This document shows, one piece after another, positions 48,502 to 56,840 of a stretch of DNA of 64,000 nt. Each line of letters starts with the position of its first letter. Within the stretch, counting starts at the first letter, position 1. A program made the translations under genes and the position numbers. The notes below the pieces were generated by a model that saw only the letters and a program-made list of their open reading frames with translations, ran no database searches and was not told where the DNA came from. Where the stretch lies: the NCBI GenBank assembly GCA_012033205.1, contig JAAUSO010000012.1, positions 1 through 64,000 of the forward strand. The letters run 5' to 3'. This DNA comes from Richelia sp. SL_2_1 (lineage in GTDB: Bacteria; Cyanobacteriota; Cyanobacteriia; Cyanobacteriales; Nostocaceae).

Positions 48502-48726
48502 AACACCCTTTTTATATTATAAGTTAAAGCGTCAAACGCCCGATATTTACATCTTTATTAAGTTAAATAATACAAATACACAAAATTAGGATGTAAATAA
48601 TTTAATTATTTACACTATTTTTTATAGTTATTATTACGATTCATTATACGTCCGTCGGGTAGAAGGATGGGGATATTAGGTATTAAACTAACCTCCATCT
48701 AATTGCCTTCTACCCATCCAGTTCAT
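48502..48726. promoter_or_regulatory. Leader region of the giant gene with a long hairpin
   Basis: Separates the giant gene from the 255-residue gene upstream. It holds the inverted repeat at 48657-48715. A purine stretch close to the start codon (AAAAAGGGTGTT) may serve as a weak ribosome site. Confidence 0.45.
48657..48715. repeat. Long imperfect hairpin upstream of the giant gene
   Basis: Outer arms GGGTAGAAGG and CCTTCTACCC are perfectly complementary. Inner arms (GATGG, TTAG with CTAA, CCATC on the minus strand) extend the structure. There is no T-run, so an mRNA structural element or processing site is more likely than a simple terminator. Confidence 0.6.
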
Positions 48727-49494
48727 CTATACACTCATGGCAAACAAATTGTTTGTTTCTGTATTCTTATTTGTTTCCAAGTTATATTCTTCTACTGCCG
48801 ATACTTGCTGCGGGAACTGTGCTAATAATTTGTTATTAACAATGTTTTTATAAGCATCTAAATCGGCTTGCCAATTGTTAATAACTGAATCGAGTTGTTG
48901 TAACTTTTCTGCATTGTCTTCACTACTTAATTCGTAGCTAAAACTACCATTGAAAATCACAATAGGATTAATGGTTTCATCGTCTGAGCGCAATGCTGCT
49001 TCGGTTATGCTTAAGTACAGGGGAGAACGTTGCAGCTTATAAACTAAATTAAGCGATGCTCTCATTGGCTCTTCCCCCTCTGATTGCCATGCACCTGGAG
49101 ATAGCAGATTTTGGGTTATGTACTGACGTGCGGTATCTTGTTCTCCGGTAGGCAAAGGAATGTATCCTCTAGGATTAATGCCAACAGCCTCAAATTCCAT
49201 ATTGGGTAAAGCTCTTGCATATTTACGAGCAATTTCTGGAATTAAGATTGATTCTCCATCAATATCTTTGATTGGTTGTGCTAATATTATTCTTTGCGGT
49301 TCTGCTGTAATCGCAATACCGTTGCTAAACATGACCTGAGCCACATTGCTGGCATTTACTGGTTGACGTGCCAACTCCCAATCGCTCGGTACAATGCCGC
49401 TGCATTTTAGAAAATCTGCATTTAGGAGACTGGTTTTGTGATTCTTAGCTGCAATGACAATTACTAAATCTTGGAGAACTAATTGTTGGTTCAT
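48727..49494 (-). CDS. Unknown protein encoded just upstream of the giant gene
   Basis: 255 residues from the ATG at 49494 (MNQQLVLQDLVIVIAAKNHK); a longer frame to 49518 exists but looks non-coding. No signal peptide or membrane segment. It looks soluble and mixed alpha/beta: an early strand (LVIVIAAKNH), a middle with GIAITAEPQRIILAQPI and INPRGYIPLPTGEQDTARQY, and a helical acidic end. I do not recognise the family. It lies 225 bases upstream of the giant gene in the same direction, so it could be its partner or chaperone; the hairpin between them may set different expression levels. That role is inferred from position. Confidence 0.65.
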   Translation of the reverse strand: MNQQLVLQDLVIVIAAKNHKTSLLNADFLKCSGIVPSDWELARQPVNASNVAQVMFSNGIAITAEPQRIILAQPIKDIDGESILIPEIARKYARALPNMEFEAVGINPRGYIPLPTGEQDTARQYITQNLLSPGAWQSEGEEPMRASLNLVYKLQRSPLYLSITEAALRSDDETINPIVIFNGSFSYELSSEDNAEKLQQLDSVINNWQADLDAYKNIVNNKLLAQFPQQVSAVEEYNLETNKNTETNNLFAMSV

Positions 49495-50018
49495 GTTGAG
49501 TATGAAGTTAAGTACCAATGAAAGATATATTTCCGTATTATCAGTTATTACGCATATATCAATATATACAGGTTAAAGACGGTGATAATCTGAGAAATTG
49601 AGCTAACCTTCGTATTTTCAGGTTTTTAGCGGTTTCTTAGTTCTAACATTCGCAATCATTAATGATATATAGAGGATACACGCAATTTTTCTCAGTAATA
49701 ACCGCTAAAAATACGGTTATATTCGGTATATTTTCGGTAAATGAAGTTTTTTGTTAAGAAGTTGTAAAGATACATTCTGTCTTCACCATAGCTGGTGTAT
49801 TGGAGAAACAACCGCGTTTTTCATTCAGAAAGAATATGAATTTTTGTAATATTTTTACTTTGTAACGATTTGCTAAAAATATATGTATATCTAGCATATT
49901 TTTTAGTTTTGGTGTATGCAGATAAATTGATAAAGACACGTTAAGAGTTATTGAAGGAAGTACTGGTATTAATAGAAGATATGTTAATTGACCCAAGCAT
50001 ATCTATATTTATGATGCG
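49495..50018. other. Divergent intergenic region with duplicated recombinase leader
   Basis: Very AT-rich. The part from about 49859 is the leader of the recombinase gene and recurs, slightly diverged, at 55366. No gene seen. Confidence 0.5.
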
Positions 50019-50185
50019 ATGTCCGATGACAAGCTGCAAAACATTGGAGGCGATTACTTTAATAATGGAGAATCGTTGGCATTAATTCAGCCAGTACCTT
50101 TAACACTACATCCGGCTGAAGTTTATTTACGCTCGTTGGGTGAGGGTTCCCGACGAACGATGCGCGAGGCATTGAATGCGATCGC
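49859..50185 (+). repeat. Direct repeat, copy 1 (recombinase leader and 5' end)
   Basis: From TTGTAACGATTTGCTAAAAA to the HIP1 octamer at 50178. It matches 55366-55696 in the same orientation with scattered substitutions and small indels. This copy leads into an intact recombinase. Confidence 0.85.
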
Positions 50186-51170
50186 AAAATTGTTAACTGA
50201 TAACAAGTGCGATGCAACAACTCTCGATTGGTCAAAACTGAAATATCAGCATACGGCTATCGTCAGGTCAATTTTAATGGAGAAATACAGTCCGGCAATG
50301 GCGAACAAGATGATTTGTGCGTTGCGAAGGACGTTGAAAGAAGCTTGGCGACTGGAGTTGATGACTAGGGAGGAGTACGCACGAGCAGCCGATATCGCTT
50401 CTGTGCGGGGTAAAAGTTTACTTAAAGGGCGGGCGCTAGGGGAAAAAGAAATATCTAAACTATGGGATGATTGTAAGAATGATAATTCTAATTTGGGAGC
50501 AAGAGATGCGGCATTGTTAGGGGTTTTAGCGGTTGGGTTGCGACGTAGTGAAGTAACGCATCTCGATTATTCGGATTTCAAGTCGCGCACTCGTTCATTA
50601 AATATCCGAGAAACTAAGGGAAACTCGGAACGAATTGTTTACCTACCAACAGAAGCCGCACAGGTAATACGAGAATGGTTGCTAGTTAGGGGAAATATTG
50701 AGGGACCGCTTTTTTATCCTTTGAGTAAAGGGCATAGAATTATGCACAGAAGGATGAGCGAGCAGGGGATATTACGAGCTTTAGTCCGGCGCGGGGAACG
50801 TGCGGGTGTGAAAGGATTTACGCCCCATGATTTTAGAAGAACTTTTATCGGCGATTTGTTAGATGCGGGTGCAGATATTGTTACCGTACAGAAACTAGCG
50901 GGTCATGCGTCGCCAAATACTACAAGTAAGTACGATAGACGTGGGGAAGATGCTAAAAAACGGGCTATTGATTTATTAAATCTTCCTATTTTACAAACAG
51001 TAAATAAACGTAAACCAAAAGAATCAATACTAAAATGTCCTAATTGTAAATCTAAAGAAGTTAATAAAGATGGATTTCAGGTATTAGCTGATGGTAATAA
51101 ACATCAACGATATCGGTGTAAGGAATGCGATTATGCCTTTACTCCGCTTCTATCGGTTCCGGATAAGTAA
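50019..51170 (+). CDS. Tyrosine recombinase with C-terminal zinc-ribbon
   Basis: A 383-residue integrase of the XerC/XerD type. The N-terminal SAM-like core-binding domain spans about 28-125. The catalytic domain follows: Arg in GLRRSEV (175/176), Lys in RETKGN (200), H-x-x-R in HDFRR (270-273), His in GHASPN (296) and Tyr in SKYDRR (305). Unusually, the last 50 residues form a four-Cys zinc-ribbon: CPNCKSKEV, then YRCKECDYAF, similar to those of IS1 InsA-like DNA-binding proteins. Such enzymes cut and rejoin DNA at specific sites. The 5' end and leader are duplicated 5.5 kb downstream. The start is ATG 50019; no strong ribosome site is seen. Confidence 0.9.
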   Translation: MSDDKLQNIGGDYFNNGESLALIQPVPLTLHPAEVYLRSLGEGSRRTMREALNAIAKLLTDNKCDATTLDWSKLKYQHTAIVRSILMEKYSPAMANKMICALRRTLKEAWRLELMTREEYARAADIASVRGKSLLKGRALGEKEISKLWDDCKNDNSNLGARDAALLGVLAVGLRRSEVTHLDYSDFKSRTRSLNIRETKGNSERIVYLPTEAAQVIREWLLVRGNIEGPLFYPLSKGHRIMHRRMSEQGILRALVRRGERAGVKGFTPHDFRRTFIGDLLDAGADIVTVQKLAGHASPNTTSKYDRRGEDAKKRAIDLLNLPILQTVNKRKPKESILKCPNCKSKEVNKDGFQVLADGNKHQRYRCKECDYAFTPLLSVPDK

Positions 51171-51172
51171 AA

Positions 51173-51445
51173 TTAAAAATCATCAAATATTTCTACAACA
51201 TCTTTAACTGCAATACCTCCAACTCTTTCCCCACTGAAGTTTAATACACCGAACTGCGTTTTACCGTTAACCCATCTAGCAGTAATAGTTTTTCTGTCAT
51301 CACTCAAAGCTACAATTTCCCAGCAAGAACCATCGGCAATAATAAATTGCAACTTCCACAATTGTTGATGTGGAAGTAATTCAAAGCTATTACTACTCTT
51401 CAATGCTTGAGTTTTTAATTGTTGATAGATTTGTTCATCTGACAT
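51173..51445 (-). CDS. Unknown small protein
   Basis: 90 residues from ATG 51445 (MSDEQIYQQLKTQALKSS); the frame continues to 51463. N-terminal helix, then a beta-rich body (LWKLQFIIADGSCWEIVALS, then RKTITARWVNGKTQFGVLNF). It resembles small single-domain cyanobacterial proteins of unknown function. It is convergent with the recombinase gene and only two bases separate their stops. Confidence 0.6.
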   Translation of the reverse strand: MSDEQIYQQLKTQALKSSNSFELLPHQQLWKLQFIIADGSCWEIVALSDDRKTITARWVNGKTQFGVLNFSGERVGGIAVKDVVEIFDDF

Positions 51446-52319
51446 AGTAAAAAATGCTATCAATAGTCATGGAAATATTGAAATTACAAAATACTTATAT
51501 TAGTTTAAAACCAATTGAGTAGTAATACTTGATTCTGAGAGGGTGTATTTAGTATACTTATAAAGTATGACATTTAGTCTTTAATTATTTACTTTCGATA
51601 AAATTAATTTCCCTCTAATTATATTTAAGGGTTTTTCTCATTCATTTAATTATAGCAACAAGCAGATTTTTGTCATGAGCAATGAAGTAGTATGCCCGGA
51701 AAGCTATCAAATATTTGTTAGAGAGCCTGAAAGATGGGCGTATATCAAAATGGAATCAAGAGGAAGATGCTAATAAAATTGCACTTGATATTTTGGATTC
51801 TATCAGAAACTTCCCCCTTGATGAATGGGACAAAAAACACCAATAAAAATATTATCGTAATTTCCTCAAAAGTCTGCCGAATGATGACGATAGTGTTATT
51901 GTTATTATTTAGTTTTTCAACATTCAATTAATTTAAATTATCCGTTTGCCTGAATTTTGATGTGGCATAATAATACCTAGTTCTATAAACAAATTTCGGT
52001 AGAAGTAGTAGTTTGTCAGACTTATTTTCCCAGCACTTGGTAATATTCCAAAATCAAATTTAATTTGCACCCCTTGAAGGATAAAGCAGAGGTAGGGGCA
52101 TTACTCCTACCAAAAAATCCAGGATTATATGAGAAAGACCTGCAAAAATTACTTGCCTGGAGCGAATTACTAACTTTTGATGACTAAAAGTATTCTTACG
52201 CCAGTAGCGCACTCCTACAAGAAAAATTATTGTGAGAATTGGCAGTAAAAGACTGATCGCAATTGAGTGAGTTGTTCTGACTATCTTGATAACTTTTAGA
52301 TTATTTTGACTTATAATAA
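51446..52319. other. Intergenic region with two short coding-like remnants
   Basis: No intact gene. A 51-codon open stretch at 51691-51846 and another at 52044-52187 (ending LQKLLAWSELLTFDD) look protein-like but lack usable starts. The rest is AT-rich and featureless. Confidence 0.45.
51675..51846 (+). pseudogene. Remnant of a small unknown gene
   Basis: From ATG 51675 the first frame gives MSNEV. Removing one base near 51688 joins it to YARKAIKYLLESLKDGRISK and then WNQEEDANKIALDILDSIRN, a natural-looking helical protein of about 57 residues that ends at TAA 51844-51846. As it stands the gene is broken. Confidence 0.4.
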
Positions 52320-52964
52320 CTAATCTTCTTGAGCTTCCATAACCACACTTCCTAATCTTTTAAGAATTTTGAGAACCTGACCTAGTTCGTGATTGGTTGG
52401 CAGCAATGAGTAAGCCCGTGAAAAGTCGTATGTAGGTTGTTCAGCACTAAAATCCAGTTTGAGAAAAATAAATTCATCTCCGTTGGTGGCAATACCAAAA
52501 GCCAAATCACCTTGTCGCGGTTGAGCAAGCATATAGGCAAATAACTGAGGAAGCGCTACACCCACAGGAATGGCACTTCTTTTGGATTCAAGCGATAGAA
52601 CCCACAGATTATCGTTAACCACTAAAGTATCAATAAAGCCACGAAGAGTTTCAATTGTATCGTTAATGACTATCTCAATTCCGAAAGGAGAACGAATTTG
52701 ATATGGCTCATCAAGAAATCCGGCTAGTTCTAGCAGAGGTGATACCACAAGTAAATTAACAGTTCCTTCCAGTAAAAACCCGTCTTCTCTATGGTAATCA
52801 AACCGCTTCTTAATCTTGCCGACTCCCGTTTTCTCTTCCGGGCTTAGTTCTTGTAAGCCCTCGCTCAATTCACTGAAAAATGCCGGATTGGTGGTTTTTT
52901 CTATTTTGAAGCTTAGAAGTAAGTCCTTAAAGCTTTTGATTCTATCTGTAACAGCAAGAGTCAT
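52320..52964 (-). CDS. PD-(D/E)XK-like protein related to restriction subunit R N-termini
   Basis: A 214-residue soluble protein from ATG 52964. Residues 70-150 contain a nuclease-like arrangement: an Asp in LRGFIDTLVV (112), then LSLESKRSA with Glu126 and Lys128 forming an E-x-K, then Gln140 in GVALPQLFAYM. This is the pattern found in the HsdR N-terminal domain and in many orphan cyanobacterial proteins of similar length. There is no helicase part or methylase nearby, so it is not a complete restriction system. It lies 54 bases downstream of a 52-residue gene in the same direction, probably one transcript. Confidence 0.7.
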   Translation of the reverse strand: MTLAVTDRIKSFKDLLLSFKIEKTTNPAFFSELSEGLQELSPEEKTGVGKIKKRFDYHREDGFLLEGTVNLLVVSPLLELAGFLDEPYQIRSPFGIEIVINDTIETLRGFIDTLVVNDNLWVLSLESKRSAIPVGVALPQLFAYMLAQPRQGDLAFGIATNGDEFIFLKLDFSAEQPTYDFSRAYSLLPTNHELGQVLKILKRLGSVVMEAQED

Positions 52965-53018
52965 TTCTAAAAATTATCTATAGGAGTTTTTAGTATAAAT
53001 ATACCGTAACTTATTGTT

Positions 53019-53177
53019 TTAGATAGGAATATCCCCAAGGATTTGACTAATATCATGAGACATCTTGGCTTCGGTCATCTCCTGAAAATTCTCTTCTTCC
53101 TGGACGATACTGTGACAGGACAGCATTAAGAGGTTCAAGAAATCTCTTGAGTCAATGCCTTCATATTTTGAAGCCAT
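53019..53177 (-). CDS. Small unknown acidic protein upstream of the PD-(D/E)XK-like gene
   Basis: 52 residues (MASKYEGIDSRDFLNLLMLS and onward, ending ISQILGDIPI). It is mostly helical with an acidic centre (QEEENFQEMTEAK). Good codon use and the short gap to the downstream nuclease-like gene suggest a two-gene unit, perhaps an inhibitor or regulator. No family recognised. Confidence 0.45.
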   Translation of the reverse strand: MASKYEGIDSRDFLNLLMLSCHSIVQEEENFQEMTEAKMSHDISQILGDIPI

Positions 53178-53442
53178 TGGGAGAAAGAATAACTATTAGT
53201 GTAACTTGTGATTAATTTTACAATTATACCAATAGTTATTACAATATATTAATATTTCTTGTACAAAAATAAAAATGTAGTAACAGCTTTTATCTTATTT
53301 AAAATAAGTTTAGAGAAACTACCTTCTCGTAACAAATCTTAATTATGTGTAATTACTGCTATAAACGGTTTTTACGTGTTTCTTTAGACTTAGAACAATA
53401 TAATAAAAAAAAAGGCAAAATATAGTGCTAAATCTTTAAACA

Positions 53443-53667
53443 TTATTGGCACTGCCATTTTAAATCAATAAAAGCGCTTGAGAACGTAATCAAAAGGTCA
53501 ACCCATTCCAATTCTTGCGGATTTAAAAGCGCTGCATCCGCTAACAACCGAGGCAAACTAAAAATCCAATCTCGAAGTTTTTCTCCCGAACAATCAATAA
53601 TAATTGTTAAAACTTGGCTATTTCTTCTCGTAATATCACCCAAGGTCAAAGGCAAAGACCTTGCCAA
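53443..53667 (-). CDS. Short unknown protein or fragment
   Basis: A 74-residue frame with only a TTG start. The part IIIDCSGEKLRDWIFSLPRL and then ADAALLNPQELEWVDLLITF looks like a genuine folded segment. An ATG slightly upstream is in another frame and soon hits a stop. It may be the remains of a longer gene. Confidence 0.35.
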   Translation of the reverse strand: MARSLPLTLGDITRRNSQVLTIIIDCSGEKLRDWIFSLPRLLADAALLNPQELEWVDLLITFSSAFIDLKWQCQ

Positions 53668-53718
53668 CCATTGAGTATAAACGCTAACTCAGTGTTAGCC
53701 TTAAAGAGAGCCGAGGTG

Positions 53719-53889
53719 ATGCCAGAAATTGGTGGTGAAAGATGGGAGCAAATTTGTGAAGCGATAAACGAACTATCTTCTCGTGATGAAAAATATACAC
53801 CTTTTGACTTGATAGAGTATGTTCCGAATAAGAGTAAATCAATTAATGAATGTAATGCAGAAAATTTAACTAAAATTTCAGTTGCTTAA
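53719..53889 (+). CDS. Small unknown protein
   Basis: 56 residues from ATG 53719 (MPEIGGERWEQICEAINELS). The open frame starts further upstream (53614) but overlaps the minus-strand ORF. It is helical and acidic with a likely flexible end. Divergent from the minus-strand ORF ending at 53667. It could be a small regulator; no family recognised. Confidence 0.35.
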   Translation: MPEIGGERWEQICEAINELSSRDEKYTPFDLIEYVPNKSKSINECNAENLTKISVA

Positions 53890-54226
53890 TTTTCTATACT
53901 CATGATGAGTATCGTTTATTGTTTAGGTTTTTCAGTATTTTTGATGCTAAACTATTATTACTAATAAAAACTTAAGTTAAGAAAACAATTCGCTCCGCTT
54001 TGATAAAGATGTACGAAATGACCCACGCTGTAAACTTTTGTACAGTTATCAATTATTCCTAGACAACTTGACTATATATGTCTACTTATGGGCAGAAATT
54101 ATTTAACAGTTGCAAACCCTTTTGATTTATGGCGCGGAAAAAAATGTAGGGTGTTCCCGGTAGAATGCTTCAGCGCAACCCTATTTATTAGATATTTTTT
54201 TATTTGGAAGCCCCTTAATCCATACA
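53890..54226. other. AT-rich gap without a recognised gene
   Basis: No convincing gene. A short frame near 54088-54288 has no family features and overlaps the following gene's start. Confidence 0.4.
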
Positions 54227-54835
54227 ATGTTATCAGGAAATATCAAAATCTCTGGACTACCATCAGTTTACTTGTTAGAAAAAGATAAATTACCATCATG
54301 TGCAGCTATCTATTTTGTATCTGATAGTAATGGTCAAATTATTTATATCGGTAGAACTGTCAACTTAGTTGAAAGATGGAGAGAACATCATCGATTTAAC
54401 CAACTGAAAAGATTTAATCGAAAAACCCGCGTTACAATTAGCTGGATAAGTTGTAGCAATGATATAAAAATCCTTTCACAACTCGAAAATGAGTTTATAA
54501 ATTTATATAAGCCGCCGTTAAACTGGTCAAAAGTAGTAACACCAGTTAGAAAAATTACTCCAGCTTTAACAGCATTACAGCAGGGTCTTCAGCAGCTATC
54601 CAAGTTTAACACTATGATTTTTGGGTTTGACCCAATTACAGATGAAGAACCACCAACAATATATTTGCTATATCCTGTTTATGGTCTTCGAGGTGTATCA
54701 GGTATAGCAACCGCCAAGGCGGTTAGGATGCAAAATGTAAGACGTGTTCAATTGCATCTCGTAAACAATCAAATTGATCTAGTTTTTTGCGGATTCGACT
54801 TTTTAACCAAGACCAGCATTTCTCAATGTTGTTAA
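54227..54835 (+). CDS. GIY-YIG domain protein, C-terminus altered by an IS remnant
   Basis: A 202-residue frame. The GIY-YIG nuclease fold spans about 22-105: CAAIYFVSDSNGQIIYIGRT holds both signature strands, an Arg in NLVERWREHH, and the Glu and Asn-like positions in SQLENEFINLYKPPLNW. Such domains cut DNA using one metal. The frame reads into IS630-derived DNA from about 54710 (from TAKAVRMQNVRRVQ on), so the native C-terminus seems replaced. Its original end is not seen. A family role in homing or mobile DNA is plausible. Confidence 0.75.
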   Translation: MLSGNIKISGLPSVYLLEKDKLPSCAAIYFVSDSNGQIIYIGRTVNLVERWREHHRFNQLKRFNRKTRVTISWISCSNDIKILSQLENEFINLYKPPLNWSKVVTPVRKITPALTALQQGLQQLSKFNTMIFGFDPITDEEPPTIYLLYPVYGLRGVSGIATAKAVRMQNVRRVQLHLVNNQIDLVFCGFDFLTKTSISQCC

Positions 54836-55306
54836 GGTCTGGAGAATAAGGCGGTAAGTACATTAGTTCGCACCCTGCACTTTGAATCAGTTCTTGAATG
54901 CGCCCACCTTTGTGGAATGTGGCATTATCCATCACGATAACCTGCCCGACTTCGAGTTTTGGAAGCAAGCAAGTTTCCAGCCAAATCTCGAAGACGGTTC
55001 GATTACATGCCCCTTCAACAGTGAAAGGAGCTATTAAATTTTGGTTACACAGCGCTGCAATCATGTTTACCCGTCCCTCACGTCGCCCTGATTTAAGTGC
55101 ATGAAAGCGCTGTCCTTTTTCATTCCAACCGTACTCATACTCGTCTCGGTTATCCATTCCAGACTCATCAAGGTAGACAATTTTCTCCTGGGCTAGGGTG
55201 GACAACTGTACTACAAACGCTTGCCGTTTGTCTTCGTCGCGCTCACGGTAGCCGTAAGTCTTTTTTTTCGAGTGAAGCCAATTTTATTTAATGCCCGTGA
55301 GATAGT
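54709..55306 (-). mobile_element. IS630-family element remnant
   Basis: Contains the catalytic half of an IS630 transposase and a terminal palindrome (ACCGCCAAGGCGGT at 54709). The N-terminal transposase part and the other end are absent; the reading frame meets a stop at the 32-bp repeat that follows. It interrupts the GIY-YIG gene. Confidence 0.65.
54723..55305 (-). pseudogene. IS630-family transposase, N-terminally truncated
   Basis: The DDE domain is readable: YLDESGMDNRDE (first Asp), GQVIVMDNATFHKGG (second Asp), YSPDLNNIEKCW (Glu). Upstream of the TTG at 55205 the same frame continues as NKIGFTRKKKTYGYRERDED, as in intact relatives, and then stops at the repeat near 55307. The helix-turn-helix part is missing, so transposition by this copy is unlikely. 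Confidence 0.75.
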
Positions 55307-55338
55307 GCGTTAAGCGAAGCTCTGCCGTAGGCAATCGC
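55307..55338. repeat. 32-bp GC-rich palindromic repeat
   Basis: GCGTTAAGCGAAGCTC at the left and GGCAATCGC at the right are mutually complementary in part. It is the third copy of the 32-bp family (3801, 31427). It sits exactly where the IS630 transposase frame is lost. Confidence 0.55.
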
Positions 55339-55365
55339 TAATTTCTCCTTCCCAAAGTGAGGCCA

Positions 55366-55760
55366 TTGTAACGATTTGCTAAAAATATATGTATATTTAC
55401 CATATTTTTTAGTTCTAGTGTATGCATATAAATTGATAAAGACACGTTGAGAGTTATTGAAGGAAGTACTGGGATTAATGGAAGATATGTTAATTGACCT
55501 AAACATATCTATGATGCGATGTCCGATGACAAGCAGCAAAACATTGGAGGCGATTACTTTAATAATGCCGAATCATTAATAATGCCGAATCATTGGCGTT
55601 AACTGTGCCAGTACCTCTAACGCTTCATCCGGCTGAGGTTTATCTGCGTTCGTTGGGTTCAGGCTCCCAGCGCACGATGCGATTAAATGCGATCGCCCTG
55701 GTTATAGTTTGCTTTTAAGTCCTTTGGGTAAAACTCATAAAGTTGTGCAAGTAAATCTGA
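55366..55760 (+). pseudogene. Decayed duplicate of the recombinase 5' end and leader
   Basis: The leader and first 60 or so codons match 49859-50185. The start codon (55519) is kept, but a tandem 17-bp duplication (AATAATGCCGAATCATT twice) shifts the frame. After the HIP1 octamer at 55689 the homology jumps or ends; GLLLSPLGKTHK-like codons hint at an internal deletion. No functional protein can be made. Confidence 0.75.
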
Positions 55761-55793
55761 TAAAGTCAGATATTGTCCAAAACAAGAATCTCA

Positions 55794-56204
55794 ATGTCAA
55801 AAACACCAAACTGGCAACCTGTCAGCCAATTACCCCTTATCGCTCAAATGATTGATGGGGAATTAACCGACACCCAAAGCCAATATCAAAACCTACAACC
55901 TGCTTACGCTCGACCTCATGTCCTTGACGATTATACTGTAGGGCGATTAATTAAGGTGTTTGGAGAGCGGCAAGAATTTTTTGGAATTTATGCCGAGCAA
56001 CTATCTAGATGGAAAGCTCTCAACTTGAATGGTACGCAGAAGCAGGAAGTAGAAAGAATTGAAAAGCAGTTAGAGAAGCTTATCGAAGCAAATGCTCAAA
56101 TTGTGACTTTAGCTAACCAACTGCAACAAGGAACGATTGAGAAAGTATTAGGTAAATCGGATTTAGAACTTGGATTGGAAGCGCTAGGGAAAATTAAGTT
56201 TTAG
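55794..56204 (+). CDS. Unknown coiled-coil protein
   Basis: 136 residues from ATG 55794 (MSKTPNWQPVSQLPLIAQMI). The frame also runs upstream to 55773. Residues 85-120 form a likely coiled coil (KQEVERIEKQLEKLIEANAQ). The middle contains ARPHVLDDYTVGRLIKVFGE. I do not recognise the family. It lies after the decayed recombinase copy and has no clear operon partner. Confidence 0.6.
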   Translation: MSKTPNWQPVSQLPLIAQMIDGELTDTQSQYQNLQPAYARPHVLDDYTVGRLIKVFGERQEFFGIYAEQLSRWKALNLNGTQKQEVERIEKQLEKLIEANAQIVTLANQLQQGTIEKVLGKSDLELGLEALGKIKF

Positions 56205-56840
56205 GTGTAAACTGCATCTTTAGATTTGAGTAATTACTGCTTCCACGGAATATGGTAAAGCTGCGGACTCCTATTTCATGGGGAAATAAGGTAGGGTTTT
56301 TTCTCAAATTCTTCTTTGAGTAGTTTTAATGCTCTTGCTTCATGTGTACCTAAAAACTTGTTTTTAACGAATTTTGAATTAGTACAAATGGTAGTCTACT
56401 AAGATTGTTGAAAGCAGCATATAAAGTTTTTTGTAGAAATGAAGATTAGTTTGATGCTACTGCATTCACCGTCAGTGCAGCGATCACAATTCCAGATTCC
56501 CTTACTTCCAACACTGAGTCTTAATTACTACAGCTAACGCTAACTCATAGCTGCTGGCAACTAGCGTTAATGATGATGTAAGGGATATAGAATCGCGGAG
56601 ATTAAAGAAATTTAATGCACGGTTGAATATTCTGTATTGCTTGTATATCAATCTTTTTATACAAGATTGCAATGCATTAAGCGCACAATTGCAACCAGTT
56701 GACCGCAGTTGCACAACGTAAATTGGTCTTTCTAGCTGCCAACTTTTACGCCAACTGCATCAATAATGCGAAGTAGCGTAGGTAGTTTGAATAAATCTAA
56801 ATATAAATAATATTACTTAAATAGTAGTATTTTTTATAAC
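56205..56840. other. Gap without a recognised gene
   Basis: About 640 AT-rich bases between convergent genes. Short frames (for example 56502-56714) have no family features. No hairpin or repeat stood out. Confidence 0.45.

Noticed and set aside
35600-46604. Tandem repeats resembling a CRISPR or minisatellite array
   Set aside because: The period is about 380 bases and the units encode CARDB domains in one continuous frame; there are no short direct repeats with spacers.
54088-54288. 66-codon plus-strand frame before the GIY-YIG gene
   Set aside because: No family features; overlaps the following gene; AT-rich.
55288-55539. Minus-strand frame across the 32-bp repeat and recombinase duplicate
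   Set aside because: It joins antisense of the duplicated leader with the repeat; no protein family match is apparent.
56502-56714. 70-codon minus-strand frame
   Set aside because: Composition looks random and there is no start context or neighbour support.
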